Assembly: GCA_947630755.1 (NCBI GenBank)
Contig: CANRIU010000001.1
Span: 1-64,000, forward strand
Reading direction: 5' to 3'
Length of the DNA: 64,000 nt
Source: an uncultured Oscillospiraceae bacterium
GTDB taxonomy: Bacteria; Bacillota; Clostridia; Oscillospirales; Oscillospiraceae
A program made the translations under genes and the position numbers. Shown here piece after piece: positions 12,301-17,514 of the stretch (position 1 is its first letter; each line of letters starts with the position of its first letter). The notes under the pieces were generated by a model. That model was not told where the DNA came from, did not search any database, and saw nothing but the letters and a program-made list of their open reading frames with translations.

Positions 12301-12720
12301 TTCAGTGTCATTCGCCGCACGGTCTCCGACTGTATTGAGGGTGGAGTTCCACACATCGGAGCCGAAGCATATGGTATCTCCCTCAAAGGCGTAGACATGG
12401 ATATAGTTCATATATTGAACTCCTCCAAAGCTGCCTTTCTGCCAGTAGAGATAATTTCGGGAGCTGGTTCCAAAGTTGACATTGGTCCTTCCGTCAGGCG
12501 TCGTACCGCTGGAGCTCCATTTAAGGTTCGTCATATCAAACTTTTGGGCATACTCCGCCTTACGCTCCTCGACCTCCTCCTCATAGCTGTCCGCGGACCT
12601 CGCCTCGGGCAGAGTGAAGTTCACAAGGCCCAGCGCCATGACAAACGCCAGCAGCCCCGCAAGGACCCTCTGTCCCCCGGGCGCCGCCGAATGATTCCTG
12701 TGCTCCCTTTTTGCTCTCAT
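334..12720 (-). CDS. Giant multidomain isopeptide-type surface protein with QPDTG sorting signal
   Basis: A 4128-residue secreted cell-surface protein, probably a stalked adhesin or pilin-like fibre. The ATG at 12720 is preceded by AGGAGGG at good spacing; an in-frame extension to 12864 runs through the promoter and is rejected. Order, approximate residues: signal peptide 1-45; unassigned N-terminal region to about 750; SdrB-like domain 755-910; Ca-loop-like DTNGDGEIDQRD near 1073; SpaA/Cna-B-like domain 1137-1230; pilin isopeptide-linker domains from about 1280; a three-domain block repeated three times, 1960-3290; seven repeats of about 100 residues (DUF7601-like) 3300-4070; QPDTG 4082-4086, membrane helix, basic tail. 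Conserved Lys (TVTKTV), Glu (VTELEA) and Asn (FVN) in each repeat fit intramolecular isopeptide bonds. No sortase gene is in the window. Ligand unknown. Confidence 0.9.
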   Translation of the reverse strand: MRAKREHRNHSAAPGGQRVLAGLLAFVMALGLVNFTLPEARSADSYEEEVEERKAEYAQKFDMTNLKWSSSGTTPDGRTNVNFGTSSRNYLYWQKGSFGGVQYMNYIHVYAFEGDTICFGSDVWNSTLNTVGDRAANDTERADIQKRLGEGATVDIVLTDLRGNRILYDVKKDGAGHIPDVQTEVLAKTMESPTGNSKNDVNGKDYSYTPLTYKVTETGVYTIEFHSYDNGGNDGQTTKNDTVDANTNNKNERNNVADNFYRPQSYSKRADDTDWPAGTSDNGKYREPNDAEHGGVVAAWDVSVFNEQGHKETGRVYADYLSLQQNGGYNVIETYYIVTTDSYIYRWDWRGSTPNTYNFFADNKGLTDNATGSTLYKSVKEVRNTRFDYTQFGASFKYPGSFNTDQAKSYYIFFEMPNPDLEGHLYTRAIQPDPAENIRFVDKITLDDGEVVPGAYEGVGGYFAFETREATTATLVLNFEELKDEKGEPVLHDGKHLIPVTISGPVKPYSTNYFYWDGKDGKGNVIPAGTYNIKDILTLTTKAGEIHFPVHDVEASAAGFTFTRVSPIYSREGERLDGKDNILDATKNVIYYDSSAIYYGENVGRTGLKEDTVREANETNKDNTIWNKNKTTKVKDDGAGGSYYEYNDITSDGGEYKVRSAVSDYVGGVTSKTSSDDHFIRIGDHSHVTNTIEYYDKDGNFLDGDGGQTDIIKYLDSSMYPVGIAKGGVNTYDYGIQDFWTFIPAEPAKLVEEHETIQIISGTAFNLTGQVFFDNDKSGDYDSMADGDTLLSGVTLNLYRKTKDPSPKSGKTYYTVSDVRGKVNPSDKSGDTHKVVSTYSGGTFDGSTAYYELVKSDVTPVSGRYFFTNIPYEDGDSFVYEVVRPDTSYTLTSGNTTPKPLSNAASDVQGGQNGSYALYAYDSAGKGTEVQIITVGESGVKPSETDHTVTAVDVGYNYSLYTNLTLKKTYSAKADTPIPATTIFEVCYVDSSGVSHVYEELALAKIENQEYTYELLSSTMDGAEVKDWYVAAEYYILESGGSASIYKHSFGYDPANGTYTSFVGDSRFMTLTDTNGDGEIDQRDLEDTNHDSVSDWMDLAGLDGWTETTSAPFHAVLDRNPGTAEITINITNADDPGVVEILKYTGAREDNNYLQGATFRVYKADKIDTIQELINRGAEGMAELEALQVASSSTRANGKVAFAGLDPAQHYVLRETFAPTGYRIMDALYLVHPAGCVDYKKEQGSTSDEEWEVYQRQNFRFGQDGTENFVQAAIANIPVNGDMAIRKQIDGRAWNENDTFSFDIAFRSTSGSGLGSLIDLGSITSGADGINLGGAVVISAEEYKIVTGGGDGTTFNDALKKFIETFNVNGDSPDVTVNYTSTPAKNIITLADGQEIEELLPDTMQSVSLIVNGEITLDETTGEPKEQKPDDAALNTSKNDSVGDKGAQMAEAHPFPAAGTYTFTITENSITSDNAGTLSKSPRVYTLVVDVTRYRDPGVNEGTDMTTDNTYLRADVRNIYYQDPTGDGAAYPADYGARRVYAGVAPTFTNTYHVQPAVQTTSYAITKEFTGRLGTDGRPINVGNNSGGAEDESRYDDGWLDNDEIKDHFYVTITGADEYTRSALTSGNIYIGGLHGAKDDEGKFATDKAVRFNQNNVTNPAGTASEFSGDEVDKGHTFNFEEIDFQNLEFPVKWEFSDKDKLPEGKNVGDAVPDKADGKNEVVHKSTGEIDGLAEGNYFVENPESTSAADYYPVVSRTEDIVYTLEIKEYKPEDTKGITYDERVYTLLITLKNAVGADPEDPGEAVTDGIIDELDFALYDCASGEIEGKDPVATCETDQHVVTSFETWAKPEFDEKVIDGGWTIKWYYINEKGSDGNPVIREATVEGKDAEGNPNDFKVMVKDSSGEREIHIVASDDQKAGRDNYFTFEDLSDYNLTYIAKREGHTGKHEMTFENEYNATGTWTPTVTKELNGRDWKEGEEFTFTLEANSWPGEGNTYKPIIEKSEIEIGESDAAIGVSFGNVTFSAPGVYTFTISESGTGDGLGHGEHKGDIKITVTAEDDNVGHLMLSVTGDGGSTPEEPSSAVSSTIAFVNTYDESGSYGFGLSKLLTGRDWTDEDDFAFTITPDAEALGDIKDGLLTVPKSWGEPDGEGVYTVNVKKTTPGSGDPDVTRVLDLGSLAVGNLRTEGATYKFEIAEKTDGFEEKNLYCAQPAIALTITVTSGVGTEGGYTGNLEFTAVYAYLVDPDNKIEAPEDGELILPFVNRYYAGEGVDGSSLFKVSKTLTGREWLPGESYTVSVTLDGGHTDMPHFFVGESAEEGKFAPFVTQTFTYTSDGSNTIHLRFFEAGTYVFTVRENAPAAVNGGVAIDESVYTVTFEVERSGEKLTVTSRSIERGGVSISGDTVPVTNVYTTSGTWTPSVTKELTGRDWRDGEKFQFTLKNTSAPEGVTIGDEKISVGEGETVSFDAVTFTTPGEYEFTISESGQGSGLGSEDKPADIELTVSAVDNKNGTMNITVTGKDGTASDASVNAVTTVEFVNRYDEGGSFDFRLSKLLTGRAWEDEDEFKFTIQPDDTAKDAIKAGLLKVPEGWGAALADGSYTVTVKGTDPETVTGGWVTKTLDMGEMTVGNLEGSGATYVFNVTEDTEGFETRQLTCTQPTVKLTVKVQSDMAGGTDEFVATYAYIVTGEESGDSTAFPFVNRYWAAASPEQGAAGSSLTVGKTILGRDWRTGENYTVSVAFATSGGSGAGSVFDNVMYADADGAYKYLTASPIEHTFLSVSGGTDYPVDWTLDFRFYEAGTYVFNVTEKPSTVNPGVACDGTTYTVTFTVERGSDGALVASRSVSPAAAADGRIVFTNVYTPESAVWTPEIKKDLNRPWAANDSFEFSIALTSGDASGAVISSGSVSITDKSPDHTGSLGAVTFTKPGDYTFTLTEKDPGHGIETSGTYTVYAHVADDPSTGKLSLTIKDSTDTNVLAGTTAESQSAATTTTFVNTYTLEPGKFDLSIEKTLRDRPWAEDESFSFTITPDDGTKAAIDGGTVVIPDGWGAPDTASGAYKVTISQTDGESVDGAITKSFGSVEIKEPGTYAFTVRETEKHDRFIFCQEPEMVLTVNAMVITDGGVPTGQMQVVTSYAYSSDEGVSHGRDESGSPTLPFLNYAYAEEAVYLRKTLDGRSWGVNDSFSALFELIDAPDAAGQVVCNERLIKEGESVTVPLTEGGAEEDIIFLAPGTYTFRVSEVHGRAPGVTYDSRVYFVTVEVTNDPALGELVAAEPVIQEEGVDFTATGVEFTNDYDTAPVLGGLTVRKAVIGDDPDAAGPFSFTVTLSDTTINGEYGGMTFENGVAHFVLRNDQVITAVGLPEGTGYTVTEEPAAGYTVNDVGETGTIPAEGTAVAHFTNIQDGFDHPVEDEDEGGLTISTYVIGIGDKKKDWHFTVSLTGKTAAMDLEADVREYDCMSFQDSGEVKREKITFTDGEATFYLEHGWHMTIFGLDPETEYVVHELEAGQDGYTTRTVHTVGTIPHGGIADAVIINDLEPDHVPGHITVSKTVSGTLGEADRAFNFTLTLTNMPEHSTPPFSGGSVSFTLTGGQHRTFTLPVGAEYTVTEAEANTDGYVTTSFGTSGSVEPGDVLTAAFINTRGIGGLTVTKKVTGNAGEHDREFEFRVVLSESVDFEPFNGTNTGVFTLKDGESRTFELEPGITYTVTETAVPGYTTTSQGSTGVIVDGQPAIAVFTNDRTIPTGSLTVMKTVSGSGGEMEREWSFEVTLDRALTGHYGGMDFDGGVAEFTLRHGEEITATGIPAGVSYTVTELEADTGLYTTTSTGEQGTIAAENEAVASFVNHWNEPWTPPQPGLGGLTVTKTVTGTDGDTEALWHFRVELGDRSISGAYGDMTFTEGAAEFTLRHGESASAEGLPDGVTYTVTELEAGLNGYATSSSGESGAIVRNSMVYAQFVNHRDTAPVEKLTGSLTVTKTVEGTGADSDREWHFRVELGDRSISGAYGDMTFTEGMAEFTLRHGESVTAQGLPEGTGYIVTELEAGQDGYTTLAPGASGVISAGAGALAEFVNRKDAPEPPRDVQPDTGDPSRLGMWTALLAASALGLTAVAILKRGRRRLLSSGGRHLKK
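651..1093 (-). repeat. Near-identical 107-bp direct repeat inside the giant gene
   Basis: Bases 651-757 and 987-1093 differ at about five positions and lie 336 bp apart. They encode the same segment (HFRVELGDRSISGAYGDMTF) of the last two C-terminal repeats. The other repeats of this series are clearly diverged, so this pair is a recent duplication or gene conversion and a likely site of repeat-number change. Confidence 0.9.
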
Positions 12721-12835
12721 ATCTGTCCCTCCTGGAGATGATAATAAAGTGATAAAGGCGCAGCCCTCCGTCCCCTCCGGGGAGCGGAGCGCGTGACAGG
12801 CCGCTTTCACGGCCCGTATATAGATATACAGATAC

Positions 12836-12864
12836 ATTTTATCATATCTATTTTCTGAATTCAA
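12836..12864 (-). promoter_or_regulatory. Sigma-A-type promoter of the giant surface protein gene
   Basis: On the minus strand TTGAAT (12864-12859), 17 bases, then TAAAAT (12841-12836). This predicts a leader of about 110 nt before the ATG at 12720. The leader is GC-rich and contains small inverted repeats such as GGCC...GGCC and CCCC-TCC-GGGG. Confidence 0.65.
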
Positions 12865-12902
12865 GACGGTATTTCAATAAATTAGCAGAATAAAATAAAA
12901 AA

Positions 12903-12935
12903 TTTCCCGCCGCTTGAGCTTAAGCGGCGGGGAAA
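12903..12935 (-). terminator. Intrinsic terminator of the nifS-nadA-nifU operon
   Basis: Arms 12903-12915 and 12922-12935 form a GC-rich stem of 13 pairs with one bulged G. Read on the minus strand it is followed by AAATTTTTTATTTTA. It lies just behind nifU. Confidence 0.85.
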
Positions 12936-12952
12936 GCTTATGTCAGCTTAAA

Positions 12953-13399
12953 TCAGTGCTCTGTGCCGTTTTTGGCGCAGGTGTCGCAGTGGCCTGTGCA
13001 GTTGGCGTCCTTGAGCTCCGGGGGAGGCTCCAGACCGTTGCGCTGGTAGTAGTCCGCAAGGCACGCCCGGATGCCCTCCTCGGCGAGGACCGAGCAGTGG
13101 AGCTTCTGGGGGGGCAGGCCGTCCAGAGCCTCGGCGACAGCCTTGTTTGTGAGCTTCAGCGCCTCCTCGACGCTCTTGCCCTTCACCAGCTCCGTCGCCA
13201 TGGAGCTTGTTGCGATGGCGGCGCCGCAGCCGAAGGTCTTGAAGCTGACCTCCTCGATGACGCCGTTCTCGATGTGCATGTAGATCTTCATGATGTCGCC
13301 GCAGACGGGGTTGCCCACCTGACCGATGGCGTTGGCGTTGGGAAGCTCGCCCACGTTGCGGGGATTTGTGAAATGGTCCATGACCTTTTCGGAATACAT
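12953..13399 (-). CDS. nifU: Fe-S cluster assembly scaffold NifU (Clostridium type)
   Basis: A 148-residue IscU/NifU-N-type scaffold on which cysteine desulfurase sulfur and iron are assembled into [2Fe-2S]/[4Fe-4S] clusters. The three scaffold cysteines are visible: Cys33 (NPVCGD, with the following Asp35), Cys58 (FGCGA) and Cys102 (KLHCSVLAE). Unlike classical NifU it lacks the ferredoxin and Nfu domains, as usual for the short clostridial form, but ends in a Cys-rich tail (CTGHCDTC) that could bind metal. Last gene of nifS-nadA-nifU, 11 nt behind nadA, followed by a strong terminator. Family assignment secure; that it mainly serves NadA is inference from the operon. Confidence 0.95.
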   Translation of the reverse strand: MYSEKVMDHFTNPRNVGELPNANAIGQVGNPVCGDIMKIYMHIENGVIEEVSFKTFGCGAAIATSSMATELVKGKSVEEALKLTNKAVAEALDGLPPQKLHCSVLAEEGIRACLADYYQRNGLEPPPELKDANCTGHCDTCAKNGTEH

Positions 13400-13410
13400 A
13401 TTTTACCTCC

Positions 13411-14322
13411 TCAGGAATTTACCATTTTATCAAGGCTCCGGCGGGCGGCGCGCAGCTCCTCCTCCGGCAGCTCGACCTTGTATTTTTCGTCTCTCAGGCA
13501 CTCATACAGCGCCTGAAGCGTGACCTTCTTCATATTTACGCACATAAACGCGCTGCCCACGCCGTAGATGCCCTTCTCCGGAAGCTCCCGGCGGAGGCGG
13601 GCGACGATTTCGCCCTCGGTGCCGATGATTATCTCCCGGGCCTCGGTCTTACGGGCGAAGTCCAGTATCTCCGCGGTGCTGCCCACCAGATCCCCGTGCT
13701 TCACCACGTCCTCCCCGCACTCCGGGTGGACGGCGAACACCGCGCCGGGGTGGGCCCTGAGGGCGGCGAGCACATCGGCCTCCCGCACTCTGTGGTGGGT
13801 GGGGCAGAAGCCGTCGTGGAGCCAGAATTTCTTCTCCGGGACCTTTGACGCCACGAAGGACCCCAGGTGCTTGTCGGGCACGAATATTATCTCCTCACAG
13901 TCAAGCTCCCGGGCTATCCGCAGGGCGGAGGAGCTGGTGCAGCACACGTCGGAGACGGCCTTCACCGCGGCGGAGGAGTTTACATAACACATGACCTTCG
14001 CCCCGGGGTGCTCGTCTCTCAGCCGCATCACGTCCTCCGGCGTCACCATGTCCGCCATGGGGCACCCGGCGTCGAGGCTGGGGAGGAGAACTGTCTTGCC
14101 GGGGGAGAGTATCTTCGCGCTCTCGCCCATGAATCTCACGCCGCAGATGACGATGATGTCATTTTCGGCCCTCGCGGCCTTCTGGGCCATGGCAAAGGAG
14201 TCGCACACCGCGTCGGCCACGTCCTGCACCTCCAGCGGCACATAGTAGTGGGCCAGGACCAGGGCGTTTTTCTCCGCCTTGAGCCGCAGTATCTCCCTTT
14301 GGAGCTCGTTAAAACCTTCCAT
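13411..14322 (-). CDS. nadA: Quinolinate synthase NadA
   Basis: A 303-residue quinolinate synthase that condenses iminoaspartate with dihydroxyacetone phosphate to quinolinate, the NAD precursor, using a [4Fe-4S] cluster with one open iron site. Recognised by the start (LVLAHYYVPLEVQDVAD), the GVRFMGESAKILSP motif, the VCCTSSSALRIA region, AVHPECGEDV and the C-terminal GTEGEIV/VGSAFMCVNMKK; Cys residues in these motifs are the expected cluster ligands. Its start overlaps the nifS stop by 14 nt, indicating translational coupling. nadB and nadC, usually nearby, are not in the window, so either they lie elsewhere or iminoaspartate has another source. Length is normal for the short (about 300 residue) type. 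Confidence 0.97.
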   Translation of the reverse strand: MEGFNELQREILRLKAEKNALVLAHYYVPLEVQDVADAVCDSFAMAQKAARAENDIIVICGVRFMGESAKILSPGKTVLLPSLDAGCPMADMVTPEDVMRLRDEHPGAKVMCYVNSSAAVKAVSDVCCTSSSALRIARELDCEEIIFVPDKHLGSFVASKVPEKKFWLHDGFCPTHHRVREADVLAALRAHPGAVFAVHPECGEDVVKHGDLVGSTAEILDFARKTEAREIIIGTEGEIVARLRRELPEKGIYGVGSAFMCVNMKKVTLQALYECLRDEKYKVELPEEELRAARRSLDKMVNS

Positions 14323-15490
14323 TGAGCCGATCCTCCCACAGGGGCGACATGCTCCTCAGCCTCTCAACGATGGGCGGGAGCTTCTCGATGATGTAGTCGA
14401 TGTCCTCGTCGGTGGTGGTGTCGGTTATCGACAGGCGCAGGGAGCCGTGGGCGACCTCGTGGGGAAGCCCGATGGCGAGGAGCACATGGCTGGGGTCGAG
14501 GCTCGCGGAGGAGCAGGCGGAGCCTGAGGAGGCGCAGATGCCCTCGTGGTCGAGGCTCAGCACAAGGGACTCACCCTCCACGCACTCAAAGACGAAGCTG
14601 GCTATCCCGGGAAGGCGGTTCACCGGGTCGCCGGTGAGCCGGGAGTAGGGGATGGACTTGAAGGCTTCGATGAGCCTGTCGCGCATGGCGGAAACTCTGG
14701 GCATTGTCTCGCCGAGATTCGCCACTGCCTCATCCAGCGCCGCGGCCATGCCCACGATCTCGGGCACGTTCTCGGTCCCGGAGCGCTGGTTGCGCTCCTG
14801 CCCGCCGCCGTGGAGAAGCTGGGGCACCCTGACGCCCCGGCGGATATACAGCGCCCCAACGCCCTTGGGCCCGTGGAACTTGTGCCCGGAGATGGAGAGC
14901 ATATCGATGTTCATCGCCTTCACGTCGATGGGGATGTGCCCCGCGGCCTGAACGGCGTCGGTGTGGAACAGGACCCCGTGCTCCCGGCATATGCGCCCTA
15001 TCTCGGCAACGGGAAGGATGGTGCCTATCTCGTTGTTTGCCATCATTATGGAGACAAGTATGGTGTCGGGGCGGATGGCGGCCTCAAGCTCCGCAAGGTC
15101 GATGCCGCCGTTCCTGTCGGCCTTCAGGTATGTGACCTCATAGCCGCGCTTTTTGAGCCAGTCGAGCGTGTGGGTGATGGCGTGGTGCTCGATGGAGCTT
15201 GTGATTATGTGCTTTCCCCTGGAGGCCTTTGCCTCGGCGATGCCCTTGAGGACCCAGTTGTCCGACTCCGTGCCGCAGCCGGTGAAATATATCTCGTTGG
15301 GCTCGGCGTTGAGGCACTTTGCCACCTTCGCCCTCGCCTCGTCAAGTCCCCGGTGGGCGCTGCGGCCCACGGAGTATAGGCTGGAGGGGTTGCCGTAGTT
15401 TTCGGTCATATAGGGGAGCATCGCGTCAACGCAGGTCTTTGACATGGCCGTTGTGGCGGCGTTGTCCGCGTAAACAAATTTATTTGACAT
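14309..15490 (-). CDS. nifS: Cysteine desulfurase NifS
   Basis: A 393-residue PLP enzyme that removes sulfur from cysteine as persulfide and hands it to NifU. Evidence: N-terminal VYADNAATTAMS, FTGCGTESDNWVL, HTDAVQAAGH, the PLP-binding lysine in SISGHKFHGPKG, the GTENVPEIVG segment and the persulfide cysteine in SSGSACSSASLDPSHVL. First gene of the operon with nadA and nifU; a Rex repressor is divergently transcribed. Placing nadA between desulfurase and scaffold suggests dedicated cluster supply to NadA, but general Fe-S assembly is equally possible. Start is ATG at 15490. Confidence 0.96.
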   Translation of the reverse strand: MSNKFVYADNAATTAMSKTCVDAMLPYMTENYGNPSSLYSVGRSAHRGLDEARAKVAKCLNAEPNEIYFTGCGTESDNWVLKGIAEAKASRGKHIITSSIEHHAITHTLDWLKKRGYEVTYLKADRNGGIDLAELEAAIRPDTILVSIMMANNEIGTILPVAEIGRICREHGVLFHTDAVQAAGHIPIDVKAMNIDMLSISGHKFHGPKGVGALYIRRGVRVPQLLHGGGQERNQRSGTENVPEIVGMAAALDEAVANLGETMPRVSAMRDRLIEAFKSIPYSRLTGDPVNRLPGIASFVFECVEGESLVLSLDHEGICASSGSACSSASLDPSHVLLAIGLPHEVAHGSLRLSITDTTTDEDIDYIIEKLPPIVERLRSMSPLWEDRLNGRF

Positions 15491-15530
15491 TTACTTCGCC
15501 TCGTATCATTAATTTAGTTAGCTGTCGTTA

Positions 15531-15560
15531 ATTGTATACCCGTTCCGTAGGTTTTGTCAA
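15531..15560 (-). promoter_or_regulatory. Promoter of nifS-nadA-nifU
   Basis: Minus strand TTGACA (15560-15555), 18 bases, TACAAT (15536-15531). It stands back to back with the rex promoter, the two -35 boxes being 10 bases apart. No convincing Rex operator (TTGTGA-N6-TCACAA type) was seen. Confidence 0.6.
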
Positions 15561-15570
15561 TATCTCCGGC

Positions 15571-15599
15571 TTGTAATTCGCTCAACATTGTGTTATAAT
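15571..15599 (+). promoter_or_regulatory. Promoter of rex
   Basis: TTGTAA (15571-15576), exactly 17 bases, TATAAT (15594-15599), about 50 bases before the rex start. Confidence 0.7.
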
Positions 15600-15648
15600 C
15601 TTCAGGAGCAGTGAAAAAAATATCCACATCACCGGAGTGAAAGCTTTT

Positions 15649-16305
15649 ATGAGATACAAAATTTCCGCCAACGTCATACGCCGTCTGCCCAGGTACCTCC
15701 GGCGCCTTGAGCTCATGGACCGCCAGGGGACGGAAAAGACCTCCTCGGGGGATCTTGGCGCGCGGATGGGGCTGACGGCGTCGCAGATAAGGCAGGACCT
15801 CAACTGCTTCGGCGGCTTCGGACAGCAGGGCTACGGCTACAACGTAAAGCAGCTCAGGGAGGGCATCGCCTCCGTGCTGGGCGTTGACAGGACCATGACC
15901 GCCGTCGTCATAGGCGCGGGAAATCTGGGCCGCGCCCTTATTGCCAACTTCAATTTTTCGGAGTGCGGCTTTGACCTCATCGCCGCCTTTGACGTGGACC
16001 CCTCCCGGGTGGGGACGGTCATATCCGGGACCACCGTTCTCCACGGGGACACTCTGGAGGAATTTCTCTCTCGGCGCCGCCCGGATGTGGCGGTGCTCAC
16101 CCTGACCCGCTCCCGGGCTCAGGAGATAGCGTCCCTTTGCGCGTCGAAGGGCGTCCGGGGCATCTGGAACTTCACGGGCGCCGATTTGGACGACGACCTC
16201 CACGGGGCGATAGTAGAAAACGTGCACCTCTCCGACAGCCTCCTCACCCTCGGCTTTTACCTCCGCGGGCAGGGGGAGTCGGACGACTCAAAGGAGGCAA
16301 AATGA
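15649..16305 (+). CDS. rex: Redox-sensing transcriptional repressor Rex
   Basis: A 218-residue NADH/NAD+-responsive repressor, normally controlling fermentation and respiration genes in Gram-positive anaerobes. Winged helix in the first 80 residues (ISANVIRRLPRYLRRLE, then TASQIRQDLNCFGGFGQQGYGY, the signature of Rex), followed by a Rossmann fold with GAGNLG and a C-terminal swapped helix (VHLSDSLLTLGFYL). ATG at 15649 is preferred because GGAG lies 11 nt upstream; an in-frame GTG at 15637 would overlap that site. The stop overlaps the start of the next gene as ATGA, so rex and an SLH surface protein are one transcript, an unusual partner. Confidence 0.93.
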   Translation: MRYKISANVIRRLPRYLRRLELMDRQGTEKTSSGDLGARMGLTASQIRQDLNCFGGFGQQGYGYNVKQLREGIASVLGVDRTMTAVVIGAGNLGRALIANFNFSECGFDLIAAFDVDPSRVGTVISGTTVLHGDTLEEFLSRRRPDVAVLTLTRSRAQEIASLCASKGVRGIWNFTGADLDDDLHGAIVENVHLSDSLLTLGFYLRGQGESDDSKEAK

Positions 16306-17363
16306 AAAAGCTCACCTGCTGCGCCCTTGTGCTGGCGCTGCTCATGGCCCTGTCCTCCGCCTCCGCCGGATCCGCGGGCGGGCCCACCGACCCCCTCATA
16401 ACCCGCTCCTACGCCCAGTCGGTGTATAAGGACGCCGTCACAGGCTCCCTCACCGCCGCCGCGCTGGAGCGCCTCCAGGCCATCTATGACGAGGCCGCCG
16501 CCCCCTACGCCCGCGGGCAGGACACCTCCGTCAAATATACCTCCGGAAGAGAGGGCTGGCGCCTGGCCTCCGGCAGTGTCACGCTGCCCTCCGGCGGCAC
16601 GCTGACGCCCACCTCCGGCTCCCTCACCCTCGCCGATGTCAGGGGCGAGGTGGTGGACGCCACCGTCGGCGAGGTGGTCGCCCCCGGCTCCCCGCTCACA
16701 AATTACCACAGATACATTGTCACCGAGGACGCCGAGGCGGCCTTCGTCTGCTCCGCCCCAGCCCTCTTTTACCTTGACGGGCCCTACGTCCCCGCCCAGG
16801 GCATGGAGCGCCAGTACGCCTACTACGACGACGTCGCGGGAAGCGAGTGGTACTATGACTCCATGGTCTACGTCCGGGAGAACAGGCTCTTCCACGACTG
16901 GGACGCCGCCTCCTTTAACGGCAGGGCCACCGCCACAAGGGCTGAGATGGTCTACGCCCTGTGGGTGCTCTCCGGCTCCCCCGTCCCCGGGACGGACTCC
17001 GGCTTTACCGACCTTACCGAGGACTGGTACCGGGACGCGGTGAACTGGGCGGCGGAGACGGGCATAACCACGGGCGTCTCCGACACGAAATTCAGCCCCG
17101 ACGGCATTGTGAAGCGCTCCCAGATGGCGGCCTTCTTCTACCGCTGCACCGCGTGGCAGGGCGGCAGGACCGACCAGCGCTCTGACCTGACGGTGTACAC
17201 CGACTGGGAGAAGATACCCGGCTGGGCCACGGACGCGCTGAGCTGGGCCACCGCCATTAAGGTTATCCAGGGCAACGACAACCACACCGTCGCCCCCTCC
17301 TCCTCCTCCACGAGGGCGCAGCTCGCGGCGGTAATAATGCGCTGGGACGAGGCAAACCCCTGA
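16302..17363 (+). CDS. Secreted protein with three C-terminal SLH domains
   Basis: A 353-residue exported protein. Signal peptide 1-25 (MKKLTCCALVLALLMALSSASAG), an N-terminal region of about 150 residues without a recognised fold, then three S-layer-homology repeats from about residue 185 to the end (YYDSMVYV...ATRAEMVYALW; WYRDAVNWAAETGITTG...SQMAAFFYRC; WATDALSWATAIKVIQG...TRAQLAAVIMRW) that would bind secondary cell-wall polymer. Start chosen from AAGGAGG six nt upstream; the longer frame from 16137 is antisupported because it overlaps rex. Translationally coupled to rex by ATGA. The role of the N-terminal part is unknown. Confidence 0.9.
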   Translation: MKKLTCCALVLALLMALSSASAGSAGGPTDPLITRSYAQSVYKDAVTGSLTAAALERLQAIYDEAAAPYARGQDTSVKYTSGREGWRLASGSVTLPSGGTLTPTSGSLTLADVRGEVVDATVGEVVAPGSPLTNYHRYIVTEDAEAAFVCSAPALFYLDGPYVPAQGMERQYAYYDDVAGSEWYYDSMVYVRENRLFHDWDAASFNGRATATRAEMVYALWVLSGSPVPGTDSGFTDLTEDWYRDAVNWAAETGITTGVSDTKFSPDGIVKRSQMAAFFYRCTAWQGGRTDQRSDLTVYTDWEKIPGWATDALSWATAIKVIQGNDNHTVAPSSSSTRAQLAAVIMRWDEANP

Positions 17364-17374
17364 TACTGTAAAAA

Positions 17375-17478
17375 CCCTGGCGGTCTTTTCCGTCAGGGGG
17401 GACGTGCGGGAGATCCCGCGTGAATATTTTGACAGGCTGAAAGCGCCGTGGACGGTGTCCCGTCCATGGCGCTTTTTT
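17375..17478 (+). terminator. Three consecutive hairpins ending in an intrinsic terminator
   Basis: Stem 1: 17375-17383/17390-17398 (one G-T pair). Stem 2: 17406-17411/17414-17419. Stem 3: 17441-17455/17460-17474, 15 pairs with one G-T wobble, followed by a T-run to 17478; this is the terminator of the rex-SLH unit. Between stems 2 and 3 is GACAGGCTGAA (17431-17441), a tag also found beside other hairpins in this window. The rest of the convergent gap 17364-17514 shows nothing else. Confidence 0.8.
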
Positions 17479-17514
17479 CTATGGAGCTTATGTTTCTTTT
17501 GAAAAGCCTCCCTC

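Noticed and set aside
12721-12835. Riboswitch in the leader of the giant gene
   Set aside because: GC-rich small stems only, no recognisable aptamer core.
15531-15599. Rex operator between nifS and rex
   Set aside because: Only half-site resemblances (TTGT...CAA); no inverted TTGTGA-type repeat.
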